The notes: generated by a model from the letters alone, not told the origin. A DNA stretch of 17,592 nucleotides from Anaerolineae bacterium (GCA_030620125.1 JAUXFI010000013.1:1-17592), one strand, 5' to 3'; shown: positions 1 through 8,159, counted from the stretch's first letter. Numbers and translations are program-made.

Positions 1-252
1 AAAAGTTCTTAAAAGTGCGATCTCTACCTCCTTTTTGCCTCTCAATCGCTCCAGGTCTGCTATTCTCCGCTCGTACTGCGCCACCACGCTGTCTTGCGAA
101 AAGACCGCGGGCCCCTTCTCCGTAAATGTTCGCTTCCACGTGTTGATGGTATTTGGATGAACTCTGTAGACCCTGCCTATCTGCGCTGCGCTCTTCTTGC
201 CTCCCATCAACTCTGTGACCACTTGGAACTTGGGTGTGTACCGTTTACCCAC
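1..252 (-). CDS. IS3-type transposase OrfA, partial (C-terminus beyond left edge)
   Basis: The - strand reads open from a GTG at 252 to the window edge (84 codons), with an excellent SD (GAGGAGG) six bases upstream of that GTG. The product begins MGKRYTPKFQ. It has a helix-turn-helix at about residues 8-45 (GGKKSAAQIGRVYRVHPNT then INTWK), followed by a heptad-like leucine segment at about 58-82 (Leu68, Leu70, Leu80, Leu81). This is the layout of the small DNA-binding OrfA of IS3-family elements, whose leucine zipper drives multimerisation; OrfB, the DDE integrase, would lie further left outside the window. The gene points away from the polysaccharide locus. Whether the element is intact cannot be judged. 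The family call is confident; the exact IS is not identified. Confidence 0.85.
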   Translation of the reverse strand, partial: MGKRYTPKFQVVTELMGGKKSAAQIGRVYRVHPNTINTWKRTFTEKGPAVFSQDSVVAQYERRIADLERLRGKKEVEIALLRTF

Positions 253-471
253 TTTTGCCCTCCTCTATGTGCGTTCTATGATCTCGTACTTCTTGGAGGA
301 GGTCAACTTGCACAGTACCTACTGGTACAACTTTTGGAGTAAATATCTGACCAGCCAGCTCCGTTTTAGTTAATTTCAAACATTTTGATTACCAGATAAT
401 AACCGTCGCTGAGTACAATCAATTGTGGGAGTACTCAAGGATGTCCACTTTGTTGAAAGTGAAAAGACTAT
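253..471. other. Spacer: IS left end plus upstream region of the polysaccharide locus
   Basis: No gene is supported here. The part next to the transposase should contain the IS left terminal repeat, but its boundary cannot be fixed without the other end of the element. A GTACC-TACT-GGTAC hairpin lies at 315-328. Bases 361-400 are AT-rich and include a GATAAT box (395-400) that could serve as a -10 element, though no convincing -35 lies 16-18 bases upstream. This is the only sizeable non-coding stretch ahead of the first biosynthetic gene, so a promoter for the locus probably lies here (inference). Confidence 0.5.
410..437. promoter_or_regulatory. Inverted repeat TGAGTAC-N14-GTACTCA upstream of the locus
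   Basis: A perfect 7-bp inverted repeat (410-416 and 431-437) is separated by 14 bases that contain CAATTG. It lies 34 bp ahead of the first gene's ATG and just downstream of the AT-rich GATAAT box. It could be an operator for a dimeric regulator or a leader hairpin. No regulator gene is in the window to pair with it, and a 7-bp repeat can arise by chance. Confidence 0.3.
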
Positions 472-1950
472 ATGGATTTGCTTAGCCAGACCAGGACAGG
501 CTGGAAGCCGAGGCGCAGACCACTGCCCGCGACAACAAGGCTGCAAAAGCGGTGGGCAGTCGCTGTTCTACCTGTGCTGGATACTTTGTGCATCGCATTG
601 AGTTTCGCGCTGGCCTACCACGCGCGTTTCCAATGGTTGCCTTACCACGCCGAGTTCTCAGCCAGCTTCTACTGGCGGCTGGTTCTGGGCCTGACCCCCA
701 TCTGGCTCATCATCTTTTCCATCTACCGCCTCTACGATGCCAACATCCTCTTCGGAGGCGTCAAGGAATACGCCCACGTCGTAAACGCCTGCACCGTGAG
801 CCTGATGGCGATAATCCTGTACAGTTTCCTGACTCGCGGAGACGAGCAAGATATCTCACGAGGCTGGCTCGTCATGGCGTGGGTGTTCTCCATCGCCATT
901 GTAGGCTCTGCCCGCTTCCTGTACCGCCGTTTCGTATACCACATGCAGCGAAAGGGCTTTTTCCTCGACCGCGCACTCATCGTCGGAGCGAACGAGGAGG
1001 GCATGGCCATTGCCAGGCAGATGCAAGCCTCGCGCACCGCCGGTGTCCGCTTGCTCGGCTTCGTGGACGATGATCTCAGCCCAGGGAGCGAGATAGATGG
1101 TCTTCCTGTTCTGGGGCGACGCGACTCTTTGGAATCGCTCATTCGGCGACTGCAAGTAGATGAATTGGTCGTAGTACCCACGGCTGTAGGCCGCGAGGCG
1201 CTGCTGGACATTTACCGTACCTGGGGAGCGAAGAGCGGTATACGGGTGCGGCTGTCGCCCGGACTGTACGAGCTCTTTACCACCGGCATTCAGGTACAGA
1301 AAGTGGGCTTTGTACCCCTGGTGAGCCTCGACAAGTTGCGCATCACAGGGATGGACGCATTCTTAAAGACCGCGCTCGACTACGGCGTAGCCATATCTGC
1401 CCTGATCTTTTTGTCTCCTCTCCTCCTCACCATCGCTGCGTGGGTCAAGCTGGGTTCACCGGGCACTATCCTGCATCGCAGGCGGGTTCTGGGTGTGGGA
1501 GGCCGAGCATTCGACGCCTTCAAGTTCCGCACCATGATCACGAACGCCGACGAGTATTTGAAACAACACCCAGAACTGGCTGAGGAACTAGAACGGGAAG
1601 GCAAACTAAAAAACGATCCGCGCGTGACTCGTTTGGGCAGGTTCTTGCGCAAGACGAGCCTGGATGAATTACCACAATTCTTCAATATAGTGCTGGGACA
1701 GATGAGTCTGGTGGGGCCGAGGATGATCACCCAGCCAGAACTGAAGAAATTCGGCAAATGGCGGCACAATCTGCTCACCGTCAGGCCAGGCCTGAGTGGC
1801 CTGTGGCAAGTAAGCGGACGCAGCGACCTGTCTTACGAGGATCGAGTTCGACTGGATATGTATTACATCCGCAACTATACTATCTGGCTTGACCTCAAGA
1901 TCCTATTCCAAACCATCGCCGTGGTACTCAAAGGCGTGGGTGCTTACTGA
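472..1950 (+). CDS. Polyprenyl-phosphate sugar-1-phosphate transferase (initiating exopolysaccharide glycosyltransferase)
   Basis: The 492-aa length is typical of large WcaJ/WbaP/EpsL-type monotopic phosphoglycosyl transferases, which move a sugar-1-phosphate from a nucleotide sugar to undecaprenyl phosphate at the inner membrane and so start repeat-unit assembly. The N-terminal part has several hydrophobic segments (about residues 30-50, 68-86, 103-118 and 130-147) and a Rossmann-like CoA-binding segment near 165-240 (ALIVGANEEG). One more membrane-entry helix lies near 300-325. The C-terminal catalytic domain shows KFRTM (351-355), the Asp398-Glu399 catalytic pair in TSLDELPQ, MSLVGPRM and RPGLSGLWQVSGRS. 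The usual SPGPVFYRQ-RVG motif is degenerate here (SPGTILHRRRVLGVGG). The sugar donor cannot be read from sequence. The ATG at 472 has only a weak SD (GAAAG). The gene opens the + strand locus 30 bp ahead of hddA. Confidence 0.95.
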   Translation: MDLLSQTRTGWKPRRRPLPATTRLQKRWAVAVLPVLDTLCIALSFALAYHARFQWLPYHAEFSASFYWRLVLGLTPIWLIIFSIYRLYDANILFGGVKEYAHVVNACTVSLMAIILYSFLTRGDEQDISRGWLVMAWVFSIAIVGSARFLYRRFVYHMQRKGFFLDRALIVGANEEGMAIARQMQASRTAGVRLLGFVDDDLSPGSEIDGLPVLGRRDSLESLIRRLQVDELVVVPTAVGREALLDIYRTWGAKSGIRVRLSPGLYELFTTGIQVQKVGFVPLVSLDKLRITGMDAFLKTALDYGVAISALIFLSPLLLTIAAWVKLGSPGTILHRRRVLGVGGRAFDAFKFRTMITNADEYLKQHPELAEELEREGKLKNDPRVTRLGRFLRKTSLDELPQFFNIVLGQMSLVGPRMITQPELKKFGKWRHNLLTVRPGLSGLWQVSGRSDLSYEDRVRLDMYYIRNYTIWLDLKILFQTIAVVLKGVGAY

Positions 1951-1979
1951 GGCTGTGTCTGAAATTGGGAGGATGTATT

Positions 1980-3068
1980 ATGATCACCGTATCCAGGGCA
2001 CCAGTTCGGATTAGTTTCGGGGGCGGCGGAACCGATTTACCGCCGTACTACGAGCGTTACGGCGGCTTGGTCGTGAGCGCGGCTATAAACCACTACGTCT
2101 ACACAATTCTCTCACCAACCGCAAACGCCCCTATGCAGATCATCTCTGCAGACTACCGTACCCTGGTCCGCAAGCCCACTTGCGAAGATCTCATCTGGGA
2201 TGGAGACCTCTCTCTGCCCAAGGCAGTCGTATACCATTTCAACGTGCGAGATGGGGTGACAGTTTTCCTGGCATCCCAGATACCGCCGGGCACTGGCCTG
2301 GGCTCATCGGGCAGCGTGGCCGTCTCAATGATTAAGGCCCTGGCCTTCTGGTGCGGGCTCGATCTGAGCCCTTCTGAAGTCGCCGAACTGGCCTGTTACA
2401 TCGAGATCAACAAGATGGGCATGCCCGTGGGCAAACAGGATCAGTACGCATCCGCGTTCGGCGGACTGGACTATATGACTTTTGCAAAAAATGGCGTCTC
2501 TGTTGAGCCTCTGAACCTTCCGCCCGACGTTATGCAATCTCTCCAAAAACGGCTGATGCTGTTTTTCACCGGTTCCTCACACATCTCTTCTACCATCCTG
2601 CGACACCAGACAAACGCCAGCCGAGAGGACGACCCTGCTATCATCAAACGGCTGGACACGATCAAGGAGCTGGGCCTGGCTATCAAAGCCGCCCTTGAGC
2701 GGGGTGATTTGCAGGAATTCGGCGAGCTTTTACATCAATCGTGGTTGACCAAGCGAGAACTGTCGAAGGGTGTCACCAACCCGTTCATTGACGAATGTTA
2801 CTCCACTGCCCTCGAACACGGAGCGGTCGGAGGCAAGATAACGGGGGCTGGCGGCGGGGGATTCATGCTGGTCTATTGTCCAGAGGAGCGACAGGCCGCC
2901 GTTACTGAAGCGTTGGAGAACCTGGAACTGCAGCGGCGGGACTTTGCTTTCGATATGGAAGGAGTGCAGATCATGCAAGCCACCCCGTGGCGAAGGCCCT
3001 TCCACTCATCGGAGGCAACCCTGTTCTCCAATACCAGCAAGCCCAGGAGAGTATGGGTCAGCGCATGA
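1980..3068 (+). CDS. hddA: D-glycero-D-manno-heptose 7-phosphate kinase (GHMP kinase)
   Basis: The 362-aa GHMP-family kinase matches HddA, which phosphorylates C1 of D-glycero-alpha-D-manno-heptose 7-phosphate on the GDP-heptose route. It shows the N-terminal signature SRAPVRISFGGGGTDLP (5-21), the ATP-binding loop PPGTGLGSSGS (102-112) and the C-terminal glycine-rich motif KITGAGGGGFMLVY (286-299). MPVGKQDQYASAFGG (148-162) is the conserved substrate-side segment of HddA-like kinases. I chose ATG 1980 because GGGAGG (1967-1972) sits seven bases upstream; the longer TTG start at 1965 would overlap that SD. The gene is followed by gmhA and gmhB in pathway context, which supports the heptose assignment over other GHMP kinases such as fucokinase-like enzymes. 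Confidence 0.92.
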   Translation: MITVSRAPVRISFGGGGTDLPPYYERYGGLVVSAAINHYVYTILSPTANAPMQIISADYRTLVRKPTCEDLIWDGDLSLPKAVVYHFNVRDGVTVFLASQIPPGTGLGSSGSVAVSMIKALAFWCGLDLSPSEVAELACYIEINKMGMPVGKQDQYASAFGGLDYMTFAKNGVSVEPLNLPPDVMQSLQKRLMLFFTGSSHISSTILRHQTNASREDDPAIIKRLDTIKELGLAIKAALERGDLQEFGELLHQSWLTKRELSKGVTNPFIDECYSTALEHGAVGGKITGAGGGGFMLVYCPEERQAAVTEALENLELQRRDFAFDMEGVQIMQATPWRRPFHSSEATLFSNTSKPRRVWVSA

Positions 3069-3095
3069 ACTAGCACAAACAAAGGGGGCGGGACA

Positions 3096-3743
3096 TTGCA
3101 GGCCATCACAAAGTATCTGGAACAAGTCCAAGTCATGTTGAGCCAGATGCCGCTTGGGGAGATCCGGCAAGTAATTGACGTTTTGCTGGAGGCCAACCGG
3201 GCAGGCAGCAAGGTGTTTATCATGGGCAACGGGGGCAGCGCAGCTACGGCCTCCCACTTTGCCTGCGACCTCGCTAAAGGGACCATCACCCCTGGCGTTC
3301 CCAGGTTTCGAGTGATCGCTCTGACCGACAATATGCCTCTCGTCACTGCCTGGGGCAACGACACAGCTTACGAGGACATCTTTGCCGAGCAATTGCTTGC
3401 CTTGCTCGAAAGCGGCGATGTGGTCATCGCCATCAGTGCGAGCGGCAATTCGGCAAACGTGCTCAAAGCGGTGCGTATGGCCAAGCGAATAGGTGCAACT
3501 GCAATCGGGTTCACGGGTCGCGAGGGCGGCAAGCTACAGTCCATTGTTGACTTGTGTGTGGCAGTCCCGTCTGACTGCATTGAGCAAGTGGAGGATGCTC
3601 ACCTGATCCTCGAGCACCTCGCCTGTACGGTCATTCGCCAGGAATTGCAGTCCTCCATACAGGGCTGGCCGTTGGGGTGGACACTGGCCGCGCCAGAGTG
3701 TGAAGCATTGCCCTCAACTGTTGCGCTCGCCCGTGGATACTAG
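3096..3743 (+). CDS. gmhA: D-sedoheptulose 7-phosphate isomerase
   Basis: A 215-aa SIS-domain protein that converts sedoheptulose 7-phosphate to D-glycero-D-manno-heptose 7-phosphate, the first step of ADP- or GDP-heptose synthesis. Phosphosugar-binding loops NGGSAA (45-50) and SASGNS (114-119) are present. Metal-site candidates are His54 (ASHFACD) and Glu166, His169 and His174 (VEDAHLILEH). Aligned by eye with E. coli GmhA, two of its four zinc ligands are changed (Glu65 to Asp58, Gln172 to Glu166), while both His ligands are kept. The last 25-30 residues (after VIRQEL) extend beyond the usual GmhA end. The TTG start at 3096 lies just after a G-rich SD-like stretch (3084-3092); an internal ATG at 3135 would cut into the N-terminal helix. 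It lies 27 bp after hddA and 11 bp before gmhB. Confidence 0.93.
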   Translation: MQAITKYLEQVQVMLSQMPLGEIRQVIDVLLEANRAGSKVFIMGNGGSAATASHFACDLAKGTITPGVPRFRVIALTDNMPLVTAWGNDTAYEDIFAEQLLALLESGDVVIAISASGNSANVLKAVRMAKRIGATAIGFTGREGGKLQSIVDLCVAVPSDCIEQVEDAHLILEHLACTVIRQELQSSIQGWPLGWTLAAPECEALPSTVALARGY

Positions 3744-3754
3744 GAGGCGCTGAA

Positions 3755-4336
3755 TTGAAAGCCGTATTCATTGATCGCGACGGGGTGATCTGCCGCAATC
3801 GGGACGACCACGTGAAGAGCTGGGCAGAGTTCGAGTTCCTGCCCGGAGCACGGGAGAGCCTGACTCGTCTGGCGCAGCTAGATATGCCGATCGTCGTGGT
3901 CACCAACCAGGCCATCATCAACCGCGGGATGGTTCCCACTCAGACCGTGGAGCACATTCACCGGCAAATGGTGAGGGAGATCGAGACAGCCGGAGGGAGA
4001 GTTGACCGGGTGCTGTATTGCCCTCATAGGCCAGACGAGCATTGTATGTGCCGTAAGCCGCAACCGGGCCTGCTCCTGGAAGCCGCCAGTGAGATAGGAA
4101 TTAACTTGACGCAGTCCTATCTCATCGGTGATGCCCTGGCAGACATGCAAGCAGGACAGGCAGTAGGTTGCCGCTGCACTCTTGTGTTGACCGGACGCGG
4201 ACGCAACGAACTGCGGCAGTGTTTGCTCTGCGGTCAAAATGGGTTTCGAGTGGCTTCCGATCTCGAGAGCGCGGTAGACGCAATCCTGCAGGAGGAGAGC
4301 ACCAACGTCGCCGGCGAAGAAAAGACCGTGTCATAA
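3755..4336 (+). CDS. gmhB: D-glycero-D-manno-heptose 1,7-bisphosphate 7-phosphatase
   Basis: A 193-aa HAD-superfamily phosphatase that removes the 7-phosphate from heptose 1,7-bisphosphate, giving heptose 1-phosphate. Motif I is FIDRDGVI, with nucleophile Asp7 and acid/base Asp9. Motif II is VVTNQ (Thr50-Asn51). The zinc loop CPHRPDEHCMCRKPQPG supplies Cys89, His91, Cys97 and Cys99, followed by Arg100-Lys101, and motif IV is IGDALAD (Asp126, Asp130). This zinc loop is characteristic of GmhB and separates it from histidinol phosphatases mainly by context. The TTG start at 3755 is supported by AGGAGG (3743-3748), which overlaps the gmhA stop and implies coupled translation. The anomer used (alpha, as in GDP-heptose pathways) is inferred from the neighbouring hddA. 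Confidence 0.95.
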   Translation: MKAVFIDRDGVICRNRDDHVKSWAEFEFLPGARESLTRLAQLDMPIVVVTNQAIINRGMVPTQTVEHIHRQMVREIETAGGRVDRVLYCPHRPDEHCMCRKPQPGLLLEAASEIGINLTQSYLIGDALADMQAGQAVGCRCTLVLTGRGRNELRQCLLCGQNGFRVASDLESAVDAILQEESTNVAGEEKTVS

Positions 4337-4362
4337 GAATTGCCTCCATACACACCGCCAAT

Positions 4363-4409
4363 CGAGGCTTTGGAGGGGCCACAGCGCGCCGGATGCCACC
4401 AAAGCCTCG
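4363..4409 (+). other. Intercistronic hairpin, 11-bp perfect stem
   Basis: CGAGGCTTTGG (4363-4373) is perfectly complementary to CCAAAGCCTCG (4399-4409), with a 25-base loop that contains further GC pairing. It lies in the gap between the gmhB stop (4336) and the preferred acyltransferase start (4436). It lacks a downstream T-run, so it is not a classical intrinsic terminator; an mRNA-stabilising, processing or attenuating hairpin is more likely (inference). Its presence also argues that 4340-4435 is non-coding. Confidence 0.6.
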
Positions 4410-4435
4410 CTGAATATCAGGGGAGCACACAAGTT

Positions 4436-5218
4436 GTGAGCGACGAGAGGAGTTTTGTATCCAAAGAGCAAGATGCAGCAGCGGTGGCCGCCAGGCGCGG
4501 GCGGCTGCGCTACTATCTCGACGGCCAGTCCACCAGCGTGGGGTCTTATATCCTCGAACAAACTCTGTTCCTACTGTTGCGTGGTATACCGAGTCTGATC
4601 GGTATTGGCCTGCGCGCCGTGGCCTACAGGATGATCCTGCGGGCGAGAGGTAAGGTGGCCATTGAGAACAATGTCCGTCTCTGCATGCCGCGTAACATCA
4701 CCCTGGGCAGCAACGTCTACCTGGACTATGGCGTATACTTGCACGCCTGCCCCCAGGGCATCGTCATCGGCGACGGGACCTTTGTGATGCACAACTCTGA
4801 GTTGCACGTGTACAACTTTCGCGGTCTTCCTAACTCGGGCATCTGGGTGGGCGAGAACTGCTTCATCGGCGAGTTCAGCCTCATCCGGGGCCAGGGCGGG
4901 GTCACTATTGGGAACCACGTGCTCCTGGCCCCGCGAGTGCAGATTCTCGCGGTCAACCACGTCTTCGGCGACGTGTCCAGACCGATCATCCAGCAAGGCA
5001 TCACCGCCCAGGGGGTCGTCGTCGAGGATGGAGCCTGGCTGGGAGCGGGCTCCATTATTCTGGACGGTGTGCGGGTGGGCGAGGGTGCTGTGGTTGGAGC
5101 GGGAGCGGTCGTCACCGCAGATGTCCCTCCTCACACCATCGCTGTTGGGGTTCCTGCCCGCGTGGTCAAGCATACGGTCGCTCCCGACGAGCACCGGCCA
5201 CTTTCACCGGCTGGATAG
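4436..5218 (+). CDS. Left-handed beta-helix (hexapeptide-repeat) acyltransferase
   Basis: The 260-aa protein has an N-terminal hydrophobic region (about residues 40-75, [19 protein letters not shown]). It is followed by imperfect hexapeptide repeats from about residue 80 to 245, such as [36 protein letters not shown] and AVVGAG. The segment ILAVNHVF holds the candidate catalytic His, and the [15 protein letters not shown] ending is typical of sugar O-acyltransferases (WbbJ/maltose-acetyltransferase superfamily). It probably acylates a sugar of the glycan. Donors in this fold are acetyl-CoA or acyl-ACP, and an acyl carrier protein lies 3 kb downstream. GTG 4436 is preferred because AGGGGAG (4419-4425) precedes it. 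An in-frame TTG at 4340 would add 32 low-complexity residues encoded across a strong hairpin. The stop overlaps the SD of the next gene. Confidence 0.85.
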   Translation: MSDERSFVSKEQDAAAVAARRGRLRYYLDGQSTSVGSYILEQTLFLLLRGIPSLIGIGLRAVAYRMILRARGKVAIENNVRLCMPRNITLGSNVYLDYGVYLHACPQGIVIGDGTFVMHNSELHVYNFRGLPNSGIWVGENCFIGEFSLIRGQGGVTIGNHVLLAPRVQILAVNHVFGDVSRPIIQQGITAQGVVVEDGAWLGAGSIILDGVRVGEGAVVGAGAVVTADVPPHTIAVGVPARVVKHTVAPDEHRPLSPAG

Positions 5219-5227
5219 GAGAACACT

Positions 5228-6445
5228 ATGAATATGCTTTCAGTCGTCATTCCGGCCTATAACGAAGAAGATGGGATCGCAGAGATCATTCAAAGAGTGC
5301 TGGACATCAAACAATCCCTGGCCGATGCCGGTGTCCCAGAACTCGAACTCATCGTGGTGGACGACGGCTCTCGAGACAAAACCGTCGAGATCGCTTCTGA
5401 TTGCCCCGATGTCAAGCTAATCCAACATCGGGTCAATCAGGGCTACGGCGCAGCGCTCAAGACAGGCTTCAAACACGCGCAAGGCAACATGTTGGGCTTC
5501 CTGGATGCCGACGGCACCTACCCGCCCGAGTACTTTCCCGCCCTTTGCAGCGCCGCAATCGAGCAAGAGGCAGACCTGATCATCGGTTCGCGCATGGCCG
5601 GGACCGACAGCGAGATGCCTTTGGTGCGGCGGATTGGCAACATCTTCTTCGCCAACCTGGTCAGCCTGGTGAGCAATCACCGCATCAGCGATAGCGCCAG
5701 CGGTATGCGCGTCATCCGCCGTGAGACATTGCCCCTGCTCTATCCGCTGCCCGACGGTCTCAACTTTACCCCTGTGATGAGCACTCGCGCTCTGCACGAG
5801 CAAATCCGCATGGTCGAAGTGCCCATACCCTATAGCGAGCGGGCAGGCCGTTCCAAGCTGAGTGTCGTCCGCGATGGAACGCGCTTCTTGAGCACGATTG
5901 TCTGGACCGCGCTCAACTACAACCCTGTGCGCATTCTGGGAGGAATCGGGGTTGGACTGATCGTCCTGGCCTGTCTCATCGCCGGTGTTCTGCCGGGTAT
6001 GCGCATCTCTGGCATCACAACCCTGGGGCCGTGGGGAGTGACAGGCGCTTTCGCCGCCGCGCTCCTGGGCGTGACGGGCGTGTCGTTGTTTGCACTGGGC
6101 GCTACTTTCAACTACCTGGTATCGCTGTTCCACAAGTCGCCTGTGCGCCAGGGGCTTTTCGGCAAGCCGATCTTTGATCCCTCGCTAGACCATCACTTTG
6201 GATGGATGGGACTGGTGGCAATCGGCGTGGGGATGGCGCTGAGTATTGTCAGCCTGGCCTTGGGTTTGGGAGGATGGTCAATCGCTCGATTGTGGCTCTA
6301 CCTGCTGACCAGCGCAATGCTCATGCTGGTGGGTTTGCAACTGAGCGTGTTCTGGGTTATTATGCGTATCCTGGACGAACTCAGCAAGCGCGAGGTACTG
6401 GTAAGCGAGGATATGGGACCAAAGCATGACAGCGAGTCCGTCTAA
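5228..6445 (+). CDS. Family 2 glycosyltransferase with C-terminal membrane domain
   Basis: The 405-aa protein has a GT-A domain of the dolichyl-phosphate-mannose-synthase/GtrB type (residues 1 to about 230): VVIPAYNEE near the start, VVDDGS (Asp45-Asp46), [12 protein letters not shown] and the DXD metal motif in LDADGTY (Asp93, Asp95). Four hydrophobic segments follow, at about residues 237-260, 272-303, 325-347 and 355-380. Relatives move a sugar from a nucleotide sugar to a polyprenyl phosphate, or directly to a glycan, on the cytoplasmic face of the membrane. The donor is unknown; heptose is possible from context only. The ATG at 5228 has AGGAG (5217-5221) overlapping the preceding stop, and the 3' end overlaps the radical SAM gene by 20 bp, so the genes are translationally linked. 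Confidence 0.93.
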   Translation: MNMLSVVIPAYNEEDGIAEIIQRVLDIKQSLADAGVPELELIVVDDGSRDKTVEIASDCPDVKLIQHRVNQGYGAALKTGFKHAQGNMLGFLDADGTYPPEYFPALCSAAIEQEADLIIGSRMAGTDSEMPLVRRIGNIFFANLVSLVSNHRISDSASGMRVIRRETLPLLYPLPDGLNFTPVMSTRALHEQIRMVEVPIPYSERAGRSKLSVVRDGTRFLSTIVWTALNYNPVRILGGIGVGLIVLACLIAGVLPGMRISGITTLGPWGVTGAFAAALLGVTGVSLFALGATFNYLVSLFHKSPVRQGLFGKPIFDPSLDHHFGWMGLVAIGVGMALSIVSLALGLGGWSIARLWLYLLTSAMLMLVGLQLSVFWVIMRILDELSKREVLVSEDMGPKHDSESV

Positions 6446-8159
6446 CACCAACCGTGGCGCCGGCATGCAGCAGCGGATACCGCTTCCGCAGTTCCCGGAC
6501 GCCGACGACATCGTGCGCGCGCAGATGGATGTGCGTCCCGATGGGGCGGTGGACATTCTGTTCGTCAACCCCCCTGCGCCCGACGGCGACATCTGGATTC
6601 GCAGCCAGCACCGCGTGGGGCGACGCTCGCGCGAGGGTATGATCTGGCCCCAGGTGAGCCTGGCGCAGATGGCTGCCCTCTTCCCCGATCACGAGGTGGA
6701 CGTGATTGACGCCGTTCCATCGCGGATGGGCTGGCCAGAGTTCGAGCGGTTGCTGCGCGAGAAACGGCCCCGTTATTACGTCACCCAGGTCACCGCACCC
6801 ACGCTGCAGAACGACATGTACGGCACCTTTGTGGCAAAGAGCCTGGGGGCGTCTACTATCGCCTTCGGCACTCACGTCACGCCGATCCCGCGCGAGAGTA
6901 TGCGTCCGTACCCAACCCTGGACTTTGTGCTGCGTGGCGAGCCAGAGTTGACGCTGCGGGAGTTGGTAGATACGCTGGAGGCGACAAACCCCAAAATCCA
7001 AAGCCCAAAGCCCAAAGCCCAGGAGTGGTGGCCGGGGGTCGAACCGAGGTTTCAGGAACGCCTGCATAAACTATTCACCGAATCAGACCCCGACTGGCAA
7101 CCAGCCTGGCTCCAGCATCCAGTATCCAATATCCAATATCCAATATCCAGTACCCAATCACTAGCCACCATCAAAGGCCTGGTCTGGCGCGACGGCAGCG
7201 AAATCGTCGTCAACCCCGATCGCCCCTTTATCCGCAATCTCGACGACCTGCCGCTGCCGCGCCACGACCTGCTCCCGCTGGAAAAGTACCGCGCGCCCCT
7301 GGTGCGCGGCTCTTACGCCTTCGTCGTCACCAGCCGTGGCTGCCCCGCCGGCTGCCGCTTCTGCATCAAGCACGTCTCCTACGGGAACTCGGTGCGCTTC
7401 CGTTCACCGGAGAACGTGATGGCCGAGTTGGAACTGCTCGACCGGCTGGGAGTTCACAGCGTGCACATGTACACTGACCTCTTCACCGTCAGCCGCGAGC
7501 AGGTGATGGGACTGTGCCGGTTGATCCTGGAGCGCGGGCTAAAGGTGCGCTGGACCTGCAACAGCCGGGTGGACTTTGTGGACGAGGAAATGCTGCGCCT
7601 GATGGCCCGCGCAGGCTGCTGGATGATCTCCTGGGGCATCGAGTCGGGCAGCAACGAGATCCTGCGGCGGGTGCGCAAGGGCGCCCGCACCGAGCAGGTC
7701 GAGCAGGCCCTGCGGTGGTCCAAGGCGGTCGGCATCAAGAACTGGGGCTACTTTATCATCGGCCTGCCAGGCGAGACGGAAGAGACCATCCGGCAGACGA
7801 TTGACTTTGCCAAACGACTGCCCATTGACCTGGCCTTGTTTCACATCGCGGCTCCCCATCCGGGTTCGCCGTTCTTCTTCGAGGTGGTCGAGAATGGCTG
7901 GTTCCGGCCCGGCACGCGCTGGGAGCAGGTAGATATGGACCGCTCGACGGTGCTGGACTATCCCAACTTGAGCGCCGAGCAGTTGGAAGGCTGGGCCAGG
8001 CGCGCCTTCCGCGAGTGGGCGCTGCGACCAGGGCCAGCGCTCACCTACTTGAAGATGTTATTGGGTTCGCCGACCCTTTGGCGACCAGCGGTGGAGATCG
8101 GACTGGAAAGCCTGGGATGGGCGGGAGTCAGCAGTCAACAGTCAGCAATCAGCGGTTAG
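6426..8159 (+). CDS. Cobalamin-binding-domain radical SAM enzyme with repeat-expanded linker
   Basis: A 577-aa protein of the B12-binding plus radical SAM family (BchE/methyltransferase class B type). Residues about 40-185 form the Rossmann-like cobalamin domain ([27 protein letters not shown]). As is usual in this class, no DxHxxG motif is seen. The [4Fe-4S] motif is Cys306-x3-Cys310-x2-Cys313 ([11 protein letters not shown]). [17 protein letters not shown] and [13 protein letters not shown] mark the rest of the TIM barrel. Residues about 187-247 form an unusually long insertion between the two domains, partly encoded by two heptanucleotide repeat arrays, and the last residues (SSQQSAISG) and the stop are encoded by a third. 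The likely role is methylation or another radical modification of a sugar or of an acyl group on the adjacent carrier protein (inference). ATG 6426 has GGGA seven bases upstream. Confidence 0.9.
   Translation: MTASPSNTNRGAGMQQRIPLPQFPDADDIVRAQMDVRPDGAVDILFVNPPAPDGDIWIRSQHRVGRRSREGMIWPQVSLAQMAALFPDHEVDVIDAVPSRMGWPEFERLLREKRPRYYVTQVTAPTLQNDMYGTFVAKSLGASTIAFGTHVTPIPRESMRPYPTLDFVLRGEPELTLRELVDTLEATNPKIQSPKPKAQEWWPGVEPRFQERLHKLFTESDPDWQPAWLQHPVSNIQYPISSTQSLATIKGLVWRDGSEIVVNPDRPFIRNLDDLPLPRHDLLPLEKYRAPLVRGSYAFVVTSRGCPAGCRFCIKHVSYGNSVRFRSPENVMAELELLDRLGVHSVHMYTDLFTVSREQVMGLCRLILERGLKVRWTCNSRVDFVDEEMLRLMARAGCWMISWGIESGSNEILRRVRKGARTEQVEQALRWSKAVGIKNWGYFIIGLPGETEETIRQTIDFAKRLPIDLALFHIAAPHPGSPFFFEVVENGWFRPGTRWEQVDMDRSTVLDYPNLSAEQLEGWARRAFREWALRPGPALTYLKMLLGSPTLWRPAVEIGLESLGWAGVSSQQSAISG
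6989..7023 (+). repeat. Heptanucleotide tandem repeat array A (five units, core GCCCAAA)
   Basis: Five consecutive 7-base units share the core NNCCAAA; two adjacent units are exactly GCCCAAA. The array lies inside the radical SAM coding sequence and encodes the low-complexity stretch [11 protein letters not shown]. Five units (35 bp) are not a multiple of three, so the open frame must be restored by the flanking inserted sequence. Confidence 0.85.
7115..7156 (+). repeat. Heptanucleotide tandem repeat array B (six units, consensus RTATCCA)
   Basis: Six consecutive 7-base units follow RTATCCA; three in a row are exactly ATATCCA and the outer ones are degenerate. A further decayed unit may precede at 7108. 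The array lies in the radical SAM gene about 90 bp after array A and encodes a segment ending [11 protein letters not shown]. Six units (42 bp) preserve frame. Confidence 0.9.

Noticed and set aside
94..342. 82-aa + strand ORF at the left edge
   Set aside because: It is the antisense of the transposase gene, which has an excellent SD and a recognisable helix-turn-helix on the - strand.
1965..1979. TTG start at 1965 for hddA
   Set aside because: It would overlap the SD (1967-1972) that serves ATG 1980; HddA proteins start next to the SRAPVRISF motif.
4340..4435. Longer N-terminus for the acyltransferase from TTG 4340
   Set aside because: It has no clear SD, the predicted residues are low-complexity, and an 11-bp hairpin occupies the region; GTG 4436 has an SD.
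5417..6133. 238-aa - strand ORF opposite the GT2 gene
   Set aside because: The His/Gln/Ala-rich composition is typical of antisense translation of a membrane glycosyltransferase; no motif supports it.
6989..7156. CRISPR-like array
   Set aside because: The units are 7 bp, tandem and without spacers; no cas gene is present.
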